A stretch of DNA of 64,000 nucleotides from Bdellovibrio sp. (GTDB lineage: Bacteria; Bdellovibrionota; Bdellovibrionia; Bdellovibrionales; Bdellovibrionaceae). The stretch spans positions 61,937-125,936 of the forward strand of contig JANYDD010000020.1 in assembly GCA_025359945.1 (NCBI GenBank). The letters are read 5' to 3'. Under the pieces are notes generated by a model. It saw only the letters and a list, made by a program, of their open reading frames with translations, searched no databases and was not told the origin of the DNA. A program made the translations under genes and the position numbers. The first letter of the stretch is position 1; each line of letters starts with the position of its first letter. Shown one piece after another: positions 44,167 through 53,462 of this stretch.

Positions 44167-44419
44167 TTCAACTCCCTTTTGGCATGTATTTTATTTTCGT
44201 TGGGTTTCAAACCTGGACCCAGAGGGTGGACAGCTGGGCGTTAGTTTCAACATTCCCTTTGAATCCCTTCAAGCCTAATGCCTGGTTCACCTAATGGCAT
44301 AGAAACATAGTAAAATTTATTCTTCCCAATTCCCGATTTTCTTTCTTCTGAAAACAAATAAAAACTTGCCCAAATACTGGATTGGCTTAAACGACTTGCG
44401 CGAAAAAGTAAAACTGAAA

Positions 44420-45142
44420 TCAACGAGCTCGTTCCCGTTGCAAGGCCTCGTGCAGGTACTCTTTCCCCGACGGTAGCGAATTCAGATAGTAGTAAGCTTT
44501 CAATGTGTCTTGCTGTTCTAAAGACAAATCGCCGTGCTGAACTTGCGCATGCATTTGGCGATCGCGGGTGATGTGATAAAGACCCAAGGCTCCTGCCACC
44601 GAGATATTAAAACTTTGAACAAAACCGATCATCGGAATAATCACCTGATGATCAGACACGCTTTGCATTTGCGCAGAAATGCCGTCCTTTTCATTTCCCA
44701 AGACAAAGACCGATGGTTTGGAAAAATCCACCTGACTGATCGGCACCGACTTGGCAGATAAATGCGTCGACACTATTTGAAAGCCTTGGGATTTCATTTC
44801 TTGGGCCCATTCCAAAGTGGATCCCCATCTTTCAATTTTGACCCATTTTTCCGCCCCTTTTGAAACTCGGTCCGAGTTTTTAAATTTTTGATTGACCTCG
44901 ATCACGTGGGCCGCCCCCAAACCCAGGGCCTCGCTAGACCGCAGAACGGCGCTAATGTTGCCACGGTCGTAAATATTTTCCAAAGCTAACTGAATTGAGA
45001 AAACTCGGTGCTGAACGACCTGATCGATTTTCGCTAAACGTTCGTCGGACAAAAAAGATTTTAATGAAGCAATCACCATTTTTGCCGAAACCTGAAAAGC
45101 TTCGACCATCATGGGGTGCGGATAGAGTTTTTCAAATTTCAT
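44420..45142 (-). CDS. trmH: tRNA (guanosine-2'-O-)-methyltransferase TrmH
   Basis: SpoU-family knotted methyltransferase. Motif 1 is LALENIYDRGNISAVLRSSE, motif 2 SVFVLGNEKDGIS, and motif 3 IPMIGFVQSFNISVAGAL with the knot. A C-terminal extension after motif 3 is typical for TrmH (Gm18). 240 residues. It starts 11 nt after the acyl-CoA dehydrogenase stop, so they share a transcript; no functional link is known. Confidence 0.88.
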   Translation of the reverse strand: MKFEKLYPHPMMVEAFQVSAKMVIASLKSFLSDERLAKIDQVVQHRVFSIQLALENIYDRGNISAVLRSSEALGLGAAHVIEVNQKFKNSDRVSKGAEKWVKIERWGSTLEWAQEMKSQGFQIVSTHLSAKSVPISQVDFSKPSVFVLGNEKDGISAQMQSVSDHQVIIPMIGFVQSFNISVAGALGLYHITRDRQMHAQVQHGDLSLEQQDTLKAYYYLNSLPSGKEYLHEALQRERAR

Positions 45143-45153
45143 CTAAAAAAACT

Positions 45154-46389
45154 TTATTCTTCCAAGGCGGATGGGTTTTTCGAAAGGTCGCGTGTGATGT
45201 TTTTCTGATGTGCTTCCAGCGTTCCGCCACCAATTTCTAACAGTTTTGAATCCCGCCACAGACGTTCAACGACGTATTCGCCGACGTAGCCATAGCCGCC
45301 CAAAACTTGAATCGCCCGATCGCAAACATTTTTCGCCATGGTTGTTGCGACAAGCTTGGCCCCGTCAGAGTCTGCTCGATGCCCCTGGGTGGCTAAATTC
45401 ATTTTTCTAGCCACGTCGTAAACATAACTGCGACTGGCGCGGTAATCTGCAAAAGATTCCGAGATCATTTTCTGAATCTGTCCAAATTGATTTAATGGTT
45501 TTCCAAAGGACTCGCGGTCTTTGGCGTATTTGTTCATAATTTGTAGAGCGCGTTTGGCAATTCCAAGGCTCATCGCGGCCAACGTGACACGCTCAATTTC
45601 CAAATTCTTCATCATATGAAGCAATGAATCGCCAAGCTTTCCAATCAAATGGCTGTCCGGAATTTCGCACTGATCAAATAAAAGTTCAGCGGTGTTCGAG
45701 GCCCGCATGCCCAATTTATCTTTTATTTTTTGACCAACAGAGAAACCTTTGAAACCTTTTTCAACCACAAATGATGAGATCATCGGATTTTTCGGGTCGT
45801 TACTGGCACGGGCGTAAACTAAAATTAAATCGGCGGGCGTTGCCTGATCATCCGTCGTGCCATTGGTGATCCACATTTTTCGCCCGGTCAGTTTGTAGCC
45901 ATAATTTGTTTTTTGCACCATCGATTGCATTCCTAAAACATCGGTTCCCACGTGAGGCTCGCTCATGGCCATTCCTCCCACCCACGAGCCATCGCAAAGA
46001 GCCGGTAAAAATTTCCTTTTTTGTTCTTCGCTGCCGTTGAAGTTTAAATTATTCACCAACAGCATGGAATGCGCCAAATAGGCCAAACAAAAGCCTGGGT
46101 CGGAAAAAGAAAGTTCTTCGTGCACAATTGTCGCTGCCAAAGCGTCCAAGCCGCTTCCACCAAAATCTTCGTCAACAGTGATTCCTAAAAGACCTAAAGG
46201 TCCCAATTTTCGAAACAGTGGCAAATTGAATTGCTCCTGCCTGTCCATCGTGTGGGCCTGAGGTTCGACCTCGAGAAGGACAAACTGGCGGACGGTTTTT
46301 CGAAGCATCAAATGGGATTCGGTAGGATTAAAAAGATCAAAAGTTTTCCAGCCGGGCCAATCAGAAGTGTTGTGATCCGAGACTTTCAA
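45154..46389 (-). CDS. Acyl-CoA dehydrogenase (isovaleryl-CoA-like)
   Basis: FAD enzyme that oxidises acyl-CoA at the alpha-beta bond. 411 residues from the TTG at 46389, chosen for AAGGAG six nt upstream; the frame is open further up, but that part overlaps the divergent gene. ITVDEDFGGSGLDALA, AMSEPHVGTDVLGMQ, KMWITNG, RESFGKPLNQFGQIQ and LLEIGGGTLEAHQ are family blocks. The catalytic base is probably the Glu of NLEIERVTL, as in isovaleryl-CoA dehydrogenase, since the other common place reads Gly. It may serve Leu or other branched amino acid breakdown. Confidence 0.88.
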   Translation of the reverse strand: MKVSDHNTSDWPGWKTFDLFNPTESHLMLRKTVRQFVLLEVEPQAHTMDRQEQFNLPLFRKLGPLGLLGITVDEDFGGSGLDALAATIVHEELSFSDPGFCLAYLAHSMLLVNNLNFNGSEEQKRKFLPALCDGSWVGGMAMSEPHVGTDVLGMQSMVQKTNYGYKLTGRKMWITNGTTDDQATPADLILVYARASNDPKNPMISSFVVEKGFKGFSVGQKIKDKLGMRASNTAELLFDQCEIPDSHLIGKLGDSLLHMMKNLEIERVTLAAMSLGIAKRALQIMNKYAKDRESFGKPLNQFGQIQKMISESFADYRASRSYVYDVARKMNLATQGHRADSDGAKLVATTMAKNVCDRAIQVLGGYGYVGEYVVERLWRDSKLLEIGGGTLEAHQKNITRDLSKNPSALEE

Positions 46390-46527
46390 AAAGAGCTCCT
46401 TAGAATTTTTCGTTCCAGTGTTTAGTTGATGAATTGCAGTTTGACGATCGTAAAAACAAAAGGTCCCTTTAGTCACGTGCAGAATTAATACGTAGACATT
46501 AAAAAAAAAATTTGTTGTAAAAGAACG

Positions 46528-47679
46528 ATGAGACTGTCGGCCTCGATCATAAGCGTTGGCACCGAAATCACTTTGGGCCAAATTACTAACCGAAATTGTC
46601 AGTGGATCTCGCAACAACTGTTGCGTTTGGGTCTTGCTACCGATTACCACTTGGTGGTTCCGGATGATCGTCCTTTGATGATCGAATCCATGGAAATCGC
46701 TCGAAAACACTCGAAATTTGTTTTTGTCACTGGGGGTTTGGGGCCAACCACCGATGATTTTACTCGCGAGGTCGTCGCGCAGTGGGCCCAGCAGGATTTA
46801 TTGTATAACCCCGACACCTGGAATGAAATTCAGGCCAAGCTGTCATCGCGGGGCATTCCGGTGCGTGATATGCAAAAGCAGCAGTGCTGGTTTCCTAAAG
46901 ATTCAAAAATTTTAAAAAACCCGGTGGGAACGGCTCACGGATTTTTTATCGACGGTGATGTTAAAATTTTCGTTCTTCCTGGTCCGCCCATAGAGATCGA
47001 AGCGATCTGGAACGGCGAGATTAAATCCCTTTTTGAAAGCTTCGATCTGCAAGTCGATCCACTTCGGGTGAAAATTTGGGATACTTTGGGCCTGGGCGAA
47101 TCTGAAGTAGCCACCCTCTGCCAACAAGCTTTGGGGGATTGTCCCTTTGAAATTGGCTACCGAGTTCACCTGCCTTATGTCGAAGTCAAAATGGCCTACC
47201 ATCAATCCCAATTGGCGCAAGCACAGCCCTATTTGCAGGCCTTAGAAAAAGCTTTGGGGCCGATCGCTTTGTCTCGAGACGGGTCTGATATTTCTGAAGT
47301 GTTGATCCAGCAACTGGGTCGATTTTCTGAGGTAACGTTAGACGACCAGGTTTCGGGAACTTATTTGTTGGGACGCTGTTTGCCCTTTTTTAAGAATTTA
47401 AAATCGGCGCAGAATATTCGTTTTCAATTTTTGCAAAATGGAATGAAATCTTTTGATGGAGGTTGGGATTCCCGATTGAATCAGGGGCTTTCATTAGTTT
47501 TAAGTTCACAGATGGGCAAGGGCCGCGCGGAATTGATTTTTCAAGAGCATCACTTTTCCAAGGAAATTTCTTTGCCAACTGGCATCTCTTCAATTCCTGA
47601 GCGTCAAATTCAGTACATGGTGGAAGTGGCGATGGCAGAGTGGCTTGAACAAATTAAGAAAATTCCATCAATAGAATAA
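46528..47679 (+). CDS. CinA-like protein with degenerate C-terminal domain
   Basis: 383 residues. The N-terminal half is the MoaB/Mog-like COG1058 domain: SIISVGTEITLGQITNRNC, then VFVTGGLGPTTDDFTRE. Next comes the CinA middle domain. The C-terminal 130 residues take the place of the PncC (NMN deamidase) domain but lack its catalytic AESCTGG: the corresponding stretch reads DDQVSGTYLLGR. So pyrophosphatase-type activity on ADP-ribose or damaged nicotinamides may remain, while deamidase activity should be absent. Divergent from the dehydrogenase gene, 138 nt apart. Confidence 0.8.
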   Translation: MRLSASIISVGTEITLGQITNRNCQWISQQLLRLGLATDYHLVVPDDRPLMIESMEIARKHSKFVFVTGGLGPTTDDFTREVVAQWAQQDLLYNPDTWNEIQAKLSSRGIPVRDMQKQQCWFPKDSKILKNPVGTAHGFFIDGDVKIFVLPGPPIEIEAIWNGEIKSLFESFDLQVDPLRVKIWDTLGLGESEVATLCQQALGDCPFEIGYRVHLPYVEVKMAYHQSQLAQAQPYLQALEKALGPIALSRDGSDISEVLIQQLGRFSEVTLDDQVSGTYLLGRCLPFFKNLKSAQNIRFQFLQNGMKSFDGGWDSRLNQGLSLVLSSQMGKGRAELIFQEHHFSKEISLPTGISSIPERQIQYMVEVAMAEWLEQIKKIPSIE

Positions 47680-47751
47680 TCAGTTCTAGTTGTGCTGCGG
47701 TGATAAGGCGTGTTTAATATTAAGTAATCAAATTTTGTCTGACAGGGAAGA

Positions 47752-49245
47752 ATGAATTCAAAAAAATCGAAAAAAGTGGCTATCATTGGCAGCGGTTTTG
47801 GGGGGCTGGCTACAGCCATTCGTTTGCAGGCGGCGGGATTTCAAGTCAAAATTTTTGAAAAGCGAGACCTACCCGGCGGTCGCGCCTACGTCTATAAAGA
47901 CAAAGGATTTACCTTTGATGCAGGTCCTACGGTCATCACTGCGCCCGAGTGTCTAGAAGAACTTTTCGCTTTAAAAAATAAAAAAATGAGTGATTACGTT
48001 CAAATGATTCCAGTGTTTCCCTTTTACCGATTGCTTTGGGATGATGGTTATATTTTTGATTATTCCAATGAAGACGAAAAACTTTTTCCTCAGATTCAAA
48101 AAAAATCTCCGGAGGATGTTGCTGGCTACAAAAAATTTCTGAAATACTCGCAGGAAGTTTTTAATGAAGGTTACACAAAGCTTGCGCACGTTCCTTTTTT
48201 AAATATTTGGAGCATGGTCAAAGTTTCTCCGCAGCTTCTTAGGCTGGGCGCGTACAAGAGCGTTTTTAAAACCGTGGCCTCGTTCATCAAAGATCCGCAT
48301 TTGCGTCAGGCGTTTAGTTTTCACTCTTTGTTGGTCGGCGGAAATCCTTTTCAGTCTTCGTCGATTTATACTTTAATTCATTACCTTGAAAGAAATTGGG
48401 GCGTATTTTTTCCGAAAGGTGGAACTGGAGCATTGGTCCAGGGACTGGTCCGCTATTTTCAGGATTTGGGCGGAGAGATCGTTTACCAATCCGAGATTGA
48501 AGAAATTATTTCTGCTGACGGCGCCATCACCGGCGTCAAAACGCGCCAGCAACAGATTTGGCACTGCGACGCCGTGGTTAGCAACGGTGATGTTTTCCAC
48601 ACCTACAATGACCTACTGAAAAATAACAAAGCGACCAGGGCGTCTAGTCGTCGCCTGGAAAAAATGAAGTATTCGATGTCACTTTTTTTGATTTATTTTG
48701 GAACCAGCAAGAAGTTCGAAAAGATTTCTCATCATAACGTGATTTTTGGTCCCAGGTACAAAGGTTTGCTAGAGGACATTTTCGTTAATGGCACTTTGCC
48801 CGATGATTTTTCTTTGTACCTGCATGCACCGTCGTTAACGGATCCGGATTTGGCGCCGCCTGGGTGCGAGTCTTTTTACGTGTTGGCGCCGGTGGCACAT
48901 CTTGGAAAATTAAAAGTCAACTGGAAGAGCGAAGGGCCGATTTACGCAAAAAAAATTCTGAATTATTTGGAAGAAAAATACATGCCTGGCTTGCAGGGAA
49001 GTATTGTCACTCAAAGAATTTTTACTCCTGAGGATTTTAAATCAGAACTCAACGCTCATCTTGGAGCCGCGTTTAGTCTTGAGCCCGTGTTGACTCAAAG
49101 TGCTTATTTTAGGCAGCACAACAAGGATTCAAAACTTAAGGGTTTATACTTTGCAGGGGCTGGGACTCATCCTGGTGCCGGAGTTCCTGGTGTCGTTAAT
49201 TCGGGGAAAGCCACTGCGGGCTTGGTCATCCAGGATTTCCGATGA
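47752..49245 (+). CDS. crtI: Phytoene desaturase (CrtI)
   Basis: FAD-dependent desaturase/isomerase that turns phytoene to lycopene or a related polyene. The dinucleotide motif is VAIIGSGFGGLATAIRL near residue 8, followed by FEKRDLPGGRAYVY and FDAGPTVIT. The bacterial CrtI signature GLYFAGAGTHPGAGVPGVV is at the C-terminus. 497 residues is normal. Start ATG at 47752 after AGGGAAGA. The stop overlaps the ATG of crtB, so the pathway genes are coupled. Confidence 0.95.
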   Translation: MNSKKSKKVAIIGSGFGGLATAIRLQAAGFQVKIFEKRDLPGGRAYVYKDKGFTFDAGPTVITAPECLEELFALKNKKMSDYVQMIPVFPFYRLLWDDGYIFDYSNEDEKLFPQIQKKSPEDVAGYKKFLKYSQEVFNEGYTKLAHVPFLNIWSMVKVSPQLLRLGAYKSVFKTVASFIKDPHLRQAFSFHSLLVGGNPFQSSSIYTLIHYLERNWGVFFPKGGTGALVQGLVRYFQDLGGEIVYQSEIEEIISADGAITGVKTRQQQIWHCDAVVSNGDVFHTYNDLLKNNKATRASSRRLEKMKYSMSLFLIYFGTSKKFEKISHHNVIFGPRYKGLLEDIFVNGTLPDDFSLYLHAPSLTDPDLAPPGCESFYVLAPVAHLGKLKVNWKSEGPIYAKKILNYLEEKYMPGLQGSIVTQRIFTPEDFKSELNAHLGAAFSLEPVLTQSAYFRQHNKDSKLKGLYFAGAGTHPGAGVPGVVNSGKATAGLVIQDFR

Positions 49246-50159
49246 CCACAAAAAAGCTGATTGAGCTTAGCCAAAAAGATATTGTTAAAGGATCAAAAAG
49301 CTTTTCATTGGCTTCGTTTTTTTTCAATCGCCGGCAGCGTCAGGGTTCTTGGCTTTTGTATTCGTGGTGCCGTTACGTTGATGACCAAATAGACTTGGCT
49401 CCAAATTCACAAGTGGCGTTAATACGTTTGGAAGATCTTGGGGCGATGACTCTGAAATCCGAACGCCACGAGTGGATGGAAATTCCAGCGATGCGATCTT
49501 TGCAATTGCTGGTGCACGAATATAAAATTCCCATTCAGTATCCCTTGGATCTTCTGCGCGGCATGCGCATGGACGTCGAAGGTCGCCATTATGAAACCCT
49601 TCAGGATTTAGAGGACTACTGTTACTGCGTCGCCGGTGTTGTGGGGCTGATGATGTGCCACGTGATGGGAGTGTCCAATCAAAAAGCCCTGGCCCATGCG
49701 GTTTCTTTGGGCAAAGCCATGCAAATGACAAATATTTGTCGCGATATCGAAGAAGATTATAAAATGGGGCGAATTTATTTGCCGGCGCAGTGGCTTCGTC
49801 AAGAGGGCCTTTCATTTGAAAACTTTGCACTGCCAATGAATAGAATGAAATGGTTTCAGCTTAGTTATCGTTTACTTTTAGAAGCCGATCAAAAATACCA
49901 AACCGGTTTAGAGGGCTTGCAGTATCTGCCGTTTCGCGCTGCTTGGGCGGTGGGTATCGCCGCGCGTTTTTATTCTCGCATTGGCTATAAGGTGTTGGCC
50001 CGAAAAGAATTGGCGTGGGATCAGCGGTGCCACGTGGGACTGCTTGAAAAAATGGTTTTGCTGATTCAGACCACGGTGAAAATTTCATATTATTTTAAAT
50101 CTAGATTATTTAGGAAATGGAAAGAAACACCTATCGATATGACCTGGAGTTCATCATGA
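49242..50159 (+). CDS. crtB: Phytoene synthase (CrtB)
   Basis: Condenses two geranylgeranyl-PP to phytoene, the first step of carotenoid synthesis. The two Asp-rich Mg-PP sites are DDQID at 47-51 and RDIEED starting at 167. CHVMGV and SLGKAMQMTNICR support the squalene/phytoene synthase fold. 305 residues. It begins within the crtI stop (ATGA) and its own stop overlaps the ATG of the next gene, so all three are translated together. Confidence 0.94.
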   Translation: MTTKKLIELSQKDIVKGSKSFSLASFFFNRRQRQGSWLLYSWCRYVDDQIDLAPNSQVALIRLEDLGAMTLKSERHEWMEIPAMRSLQLLVHEYKIPIQYPLDLLRGMRMDVEGRHYETLQDLEDYCYCVAGVVGLMMCHVMGVSNQKALAHAVSLGKAMQMTNICRDIEEDYKMGRIYLPAQWLRQEGLSFENFALPMNRMKWFQLSYRLLLEADQKYQTGLEGLQYLPFRAAWAVGIAARFYSRIGYKVLARKELAWDQRCHVGLLEKMVLLIQTTVKISYYFKSRLFRKWKETPIDMTWSSS

Positions 50160-50758
50160 AATCTAATGCTAATTCTTTTTTGCAAGATATCGCCATTTAC
50201 GCCGGTAGAGTTAAATTATTTTCTTTGACCGATTGGATAGTTTATGTGGCTTGGGTTGGAATGATGTATGGACTGTTCGCTGCGGTCACGGGTTTTTTAA
50301 TGATTGGGCATCAGGCGGGCGTTCAGTACCCTGCGTACGTTTGGAATATTCCCATTGGGATTTTTATTTTTTCCACCGCCATTGCGTTTGATACGATCGG
50401 GCATCGAACCATCTACCGCGAGTATCTGCTCAAAATGGAAGCCCTTGTTCACCATATGACGATATTTGCAGGGATCACCAGCGTTTTGATTTTGTGTTTG
50501 GCCTATCATGCCCCGGTATTTTTTAGAATTCCTGCTATGGTTTTAATTGCATTAAGTATTTTTTATTCGATGGTCGATGAAGGCATGCACTGGCATCGGT
50601 ATATGACTGAAAAATCAGATCGTGTTGAAATGTGGAGCCACTTTTTTATATTTCTAGGGCATCTGATTATGGTCGTGGCTTGGTGGCAGTGGTTCAACGA
50701 AGGTTACCCCGGTGTTGATGGAACCCTGGCGGCCAAAAAAATTCTTTTTGGCTTCTAG
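50156..50758 (+). CDS. Membrane protein coupled to the carotenoid genes
   Basis: 200 residues from the ATG at 50156, which overlaps the crtB stop. Five or six membrane helices. Histidines cluster between helices: IGHRTIYREYLLK, ALVHHM, DEGMHWHRYM and WSHFFIFLGH. These could bind iron, as in the carotenoid hydroxylase/ketolase and fatty-acid hydroxylase families, but the exact HxxxH and HxxHH spacings are not met, so no enzyme name is given. Coupling to crtB strongly suggests a role in carotenoid modification or placement. It converges with the lipoprotein gene (4-nt overlap). Confidence 0.75.
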   Translation: MKSNANSFLQDIAIYAGRVKLFSLTDWIVYVAWVGMMYGLFAAVTGFLMIGHQAGVQYPAYVWNIPIGIFIFSTAIAFDTIGHRTIYREYLLKMEALVHHMTIFAGITSVLILCLAYHAPVFFRIPAMVLIALSIFYSMVDEGMHWHRYMTEKSDRVEMWSHFFIFLGHLIMVVAWWQWFNEGYPGVDGTLAAKKILFGF

Positions 50759-52422
50759 TTGCCTTTCTTTCCGTAAAAACCTTCTTGGAATAATCGATTG
50801 ATCTGGCTTTGATTCATACGCCGATCAAATTCTGCTTGGATTAAATCAATATCCGTTTGTGCTTTAGAGACAAGAATATCAGTAAGAATGACGATATTCA
50901 TTGTGCCGCCAAGTTCAAAATTTTTGTTCATTTCTTTGATGATCTCATCAGTCTTTTCGACGGTCTCTTTTGCAAGCGCGTAAGTCTGAAGTCCAGAAAA
51001 GATCACTTGCGCAAGCTTTCCGGCTTTTTCGCCAACAGACTTCTGCATTTGATACATTAGTTTTCTATTAGTTTCGATATTCGATTTGCTGATGTTTAAA
51101 TAGTTAGAGTGTCCCATACCCAAAGCAGAATACGTCGAGTCCACACTGGGATCCAACCAGTCCCATCGGTTTTCTTCCAAGACCTTTTCAGAAGCTGCGA
51201 TCACCCATTGCATTTGTTCAACTTCTGGCGAATTCGCCCGGGACATTTCCACAACTTTACTTTTCAGCGCGGCCTTCAGCTGCTGTTGTTCACTTGGGCT
51301 TTTGGGCCAAACCAAATTATCAATGTAAGAGGGCTCCGCGCCATCGTCAGAAAGATTAATAACAGCGTCAGGGTTTAAAAAACCGCAAGCACTTGCTAAC
51401 TCAATTTTCTCCAGTGCTACAGTTTTTTCAACCTCGTTGAGTGCGCGTTGAAGGCCAAGCATTTTTAATTCAATAAATTTATCAGATCCTTTTTCATACT
51501 GCCCAAATCGAGTTCGAGTCTCAATTTCGTCATAGGCGATTTTCATCCGCTGCAAATTTTCATTTAAAGAACTTAATATTTTTTGATCGCGAAGAAGGGA
51601 CAGTTCTGAAATTTCAACTGCACTTGCCGTGTTGATTTGAGTCAATCGAAATGCCAGCTGCTCGGCCTGGAATAAATATTTTTTTTCATCCGCGAAAGAC
51701 CAGCGGCTGGGAAGCAGAAACGGCACAAGGTCACCGGCAACCGCTAGAATCCCTGTAATATTCAAAGACATCGCCGATAAAAATGAGGACAAGCTTAAAC
51801 TTGTAGTTAGTCGCTTGACGGCAAACTGAGCCATATTGTGCGCTCGATTTAAAGAATCTCTTTCTAAAAGTGTGTCGAAACTTCGATCATAAGCTCTTTT
51901 TCGCAATTCTTGAAAAGTGTAAACTTTAGGTTGGGCTTCTATTTCAGACATGATCTTGTAGGGTGTGCTGACCTTGTACAGGAAAAATTGGTCAGTCCGG
52001 ATATCCATCGAAAAAACATCAAGTTTGTGAATTAAAGGATGTTCCCTAAAACAAAGCGTTAGTAAATGGCCAGTTGATCCGACTTGGTTTCCCTCGAAAC
52101 AATTTTCATTTCGCCTTTTTAGGGCGAAATCTCCATCGGGAGTACCACGCAAAACCATTTCTTCAGGCGAGGACCAAGCCAGCTTCATTGCCCAGTGAAT
52201 TTGACCGTTAGAAATTTCCAACTGATAGATTTTTTTTGATCGGCGAGCTTCAGATGACACCACCAGCTGAGCTGATTGGTTTTCGCCATTTGAAATATCT
52301 CGAGACTGAACCTTTACTGCATAATTGCCATCCCAAGATTGATTTTGATCCTGATCTTTCTTACAACCCTGGATCAAGGAAAAAATTAGAAGAAGAAAGA
52401 GTTTATTTTTAACCATTTTCAT
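50755..52422 (-). CDS. Hypothetical lipoprotein, 555 aa
   Basis: Lipoprotein signal MKMVKNKLFLLLIFSLIQGC with the lipidated Cys at residue 20 followed by Lys-Lys, which may favour outer-membrane sorting. The N-terminal 150 residues look beta-rich (VKVQSRDISNGENQSAQLVV). From about 170 on the protein is helical with a hydrophobic segment near LSAMSLNITGILAVAGDLVP and long coiled-coil parts. Family unknown. Its ATG overlaps the stop of the upstream barrel gene (TAATG), so the two are produced together, probably as a barrel with a partner lipoprotein. Confidence 0.75.
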   Translation of the reverse strand: MKMVKNKLFLLLIFSLIQGCKKDQDQNQSWDGNYAVKVQSRDISNGENQSAQLVVSSEARRSKKIYQLEISNGQIHWAMKLAWSSPEEMVLRGTPDGDFALKRRNENCFEGNQVGSTGHLLTLCFREHPLIHKLDVFSMDIRTDQFFLYKVSTPYKIMSEIEAQPKVYTFQELRKRAYDRSFDTLLERDSLNRAHNMAQFAVKRLTTSLSLSSFLSAMSLNITGILAVAGDLVPFLLPSRWSFADEKKYLFQAEQLAFRLTQINTASAVEISELSLLRDQKILSSLNENLQRMKIAYDEIETRTRFGQYEKGSDKFIELKMLGLQRALNEVEKTVALEKIELASACGFLNPDAVINLSDDGAEPSYIDNLVWPKSPSEQQQLKAALKSKVVEMSRANSPEVEQMQWVIAASEKVLEENRWDWLDPSVDSTYSALGMGHSNYLNISKSNIETNRKLMYQMQKSVGEKAGKLAQVIFSGLQTYALAKETVEKTDEIIKEMNKNFELGGTMNIVILTDILVSKAQTDIDLIQAEFDRRMNQSQINRLFQEGFYGKKGN

Positions 52423-53255
52423 TAAAAGCTTGTCCCCAATCCGACGCCCAAATTGATTTCACTCGAAGGTGCAATCCGCGCCGATTTTTTAAAAAAAGAA
52501 ACTTGCGAGGCCTCAGCAAATGCGGCGATCCGCGAATCTCCAAAACGAGTGATCAATCCAAAAGTGGGTGAGCCCCCCCAACTGTCGCCCTGAAATTCCG
52601 CACCGCTCAGGCTTGAAGCGTGGCGATACCAAATCCCCAAAATCCGGTAACCCACGTAGGGTTGAATATAGTTTAAATAACTCCACTCCAGTTGCAGCCC
52701 AAACCCTAACATTGAAGAAAAAAAACTAGATATCGCAGAACTTTGGGTCGTAGTAAAACTGGACGCGCGAACGGAAGTGTCCGCCGAGCCAATTCCAAAA
52801 TTAAAACTCATTGCCACCAAAAAAGAGTGCCATGCGTTTTGTTGCGAAATTGAATCCCATCTGAAAAGTGGGGACATATACGTGAAATTAAAATAATTCA
52901 GTCGTCTTGAATCTAAATGAATCGAATAATCCGCCGAAGATAGTTCATCACTAGTGAGCTGCAACGTTTGCGAGCCTATTGCAATGATTGAGTGATTTTT
53001 TTCATAGTACCATTGCACCGAGGTAGGCAAAGCGCCCACATAGTTGCCGTCGGCGACTGAATTTGATTTGCGATCGTCCGTTGAATCGGAAAGCGACAGT
53101 CGAGAGACTCCGGGAGGTCCGGCACCCTCTGCAAATGCTTGATTCATGCCAAAAGCGAAGCCCAAAGCCACCAAAAAATTTGAAGTTTTAGTAAGTTTTT
53201 TTGAAAGAACCGCAGGGGTCACTTTAGCGAGCAAGATCAAACTAGGGAGTTTCAC
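52422..53255 (-). CDS. Predicted outer-membrane barrel protein
   Basis: Signal peptide FLVALGFAFGMNQAFAEGAG, then a Ser/Thr/Tyr-rich sequence with alternating hydrophobic residues (IQPYVGYRILGIWYRH and LGFGLQLEWSYLNY) and the terminal SEINLGVGLGTSF with a final Phe, all usual for a barrel. The start is uncertain: the frame is open to a GTG at 53357; I take GTG 53255 as the most sensible, and GTG 53222 is another option; none has a clear ribosome site. Coupled to the lipoprotein gene downstream. No family name can be given. Confidence 0.65.
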   Translation of the reverse strand: MKLPSLILLAKVTPAVLSKKLTKTSNFLVALGFAFGMNQAFAEGAGPPGVSRLSLSDSTDDRKSNSVADGNYVGALPTSVQWYYEKNHSIIAIGSQTLQLTSDELSSADYSIHLDSRRLNYFNFTYMSPLFRWDSISQQNAWHSFLVAMSFNFGIGSADTSVRASSFTTTQSSAISSFFSSMLGFGLQLEWSYLNYIQPYVGYRILGIWYRHASSLSGAEFQGDSWGGSPTFGLITRFGDSRIAAFAEASQVSFFKKSARIAPSSEINLGVGLGTSF

Positions 53256-53462
53256 ATGTAATCCATGGACCAGACGATCAATCTGGGCCCCGGAAATTGT
53301 CGGCTGCACGGCGCAAAAAGCTAGCTTCGATAAATGTCGGAAAATAATTACCCCCACTACCTTTCGCGGTCTAACATCCGCTAATAAGATGTAGCAAGAT
53401 TTTTGTAGTGACAGTTGTTTTTAACTTGTTTTAGATCGAGTCTCAATAGGTGGGGCAAAAAA

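Noticed and set aside
44167..44330. preQ1 riboswitch upstream of queF
   Set aside because: I looked for the C-rich loop and A-rich tail of preQ1-I and found none; only a loose ATTAGG repeat is present.
46390..46710. N-terminal extension of the acyl-CoA dehydrogenase frame by 107 codons
   Set aside because: It overlaps the start of the divergent CinA-like gene, does not resemble the family, and TTG 46389 has a good ribosome site.
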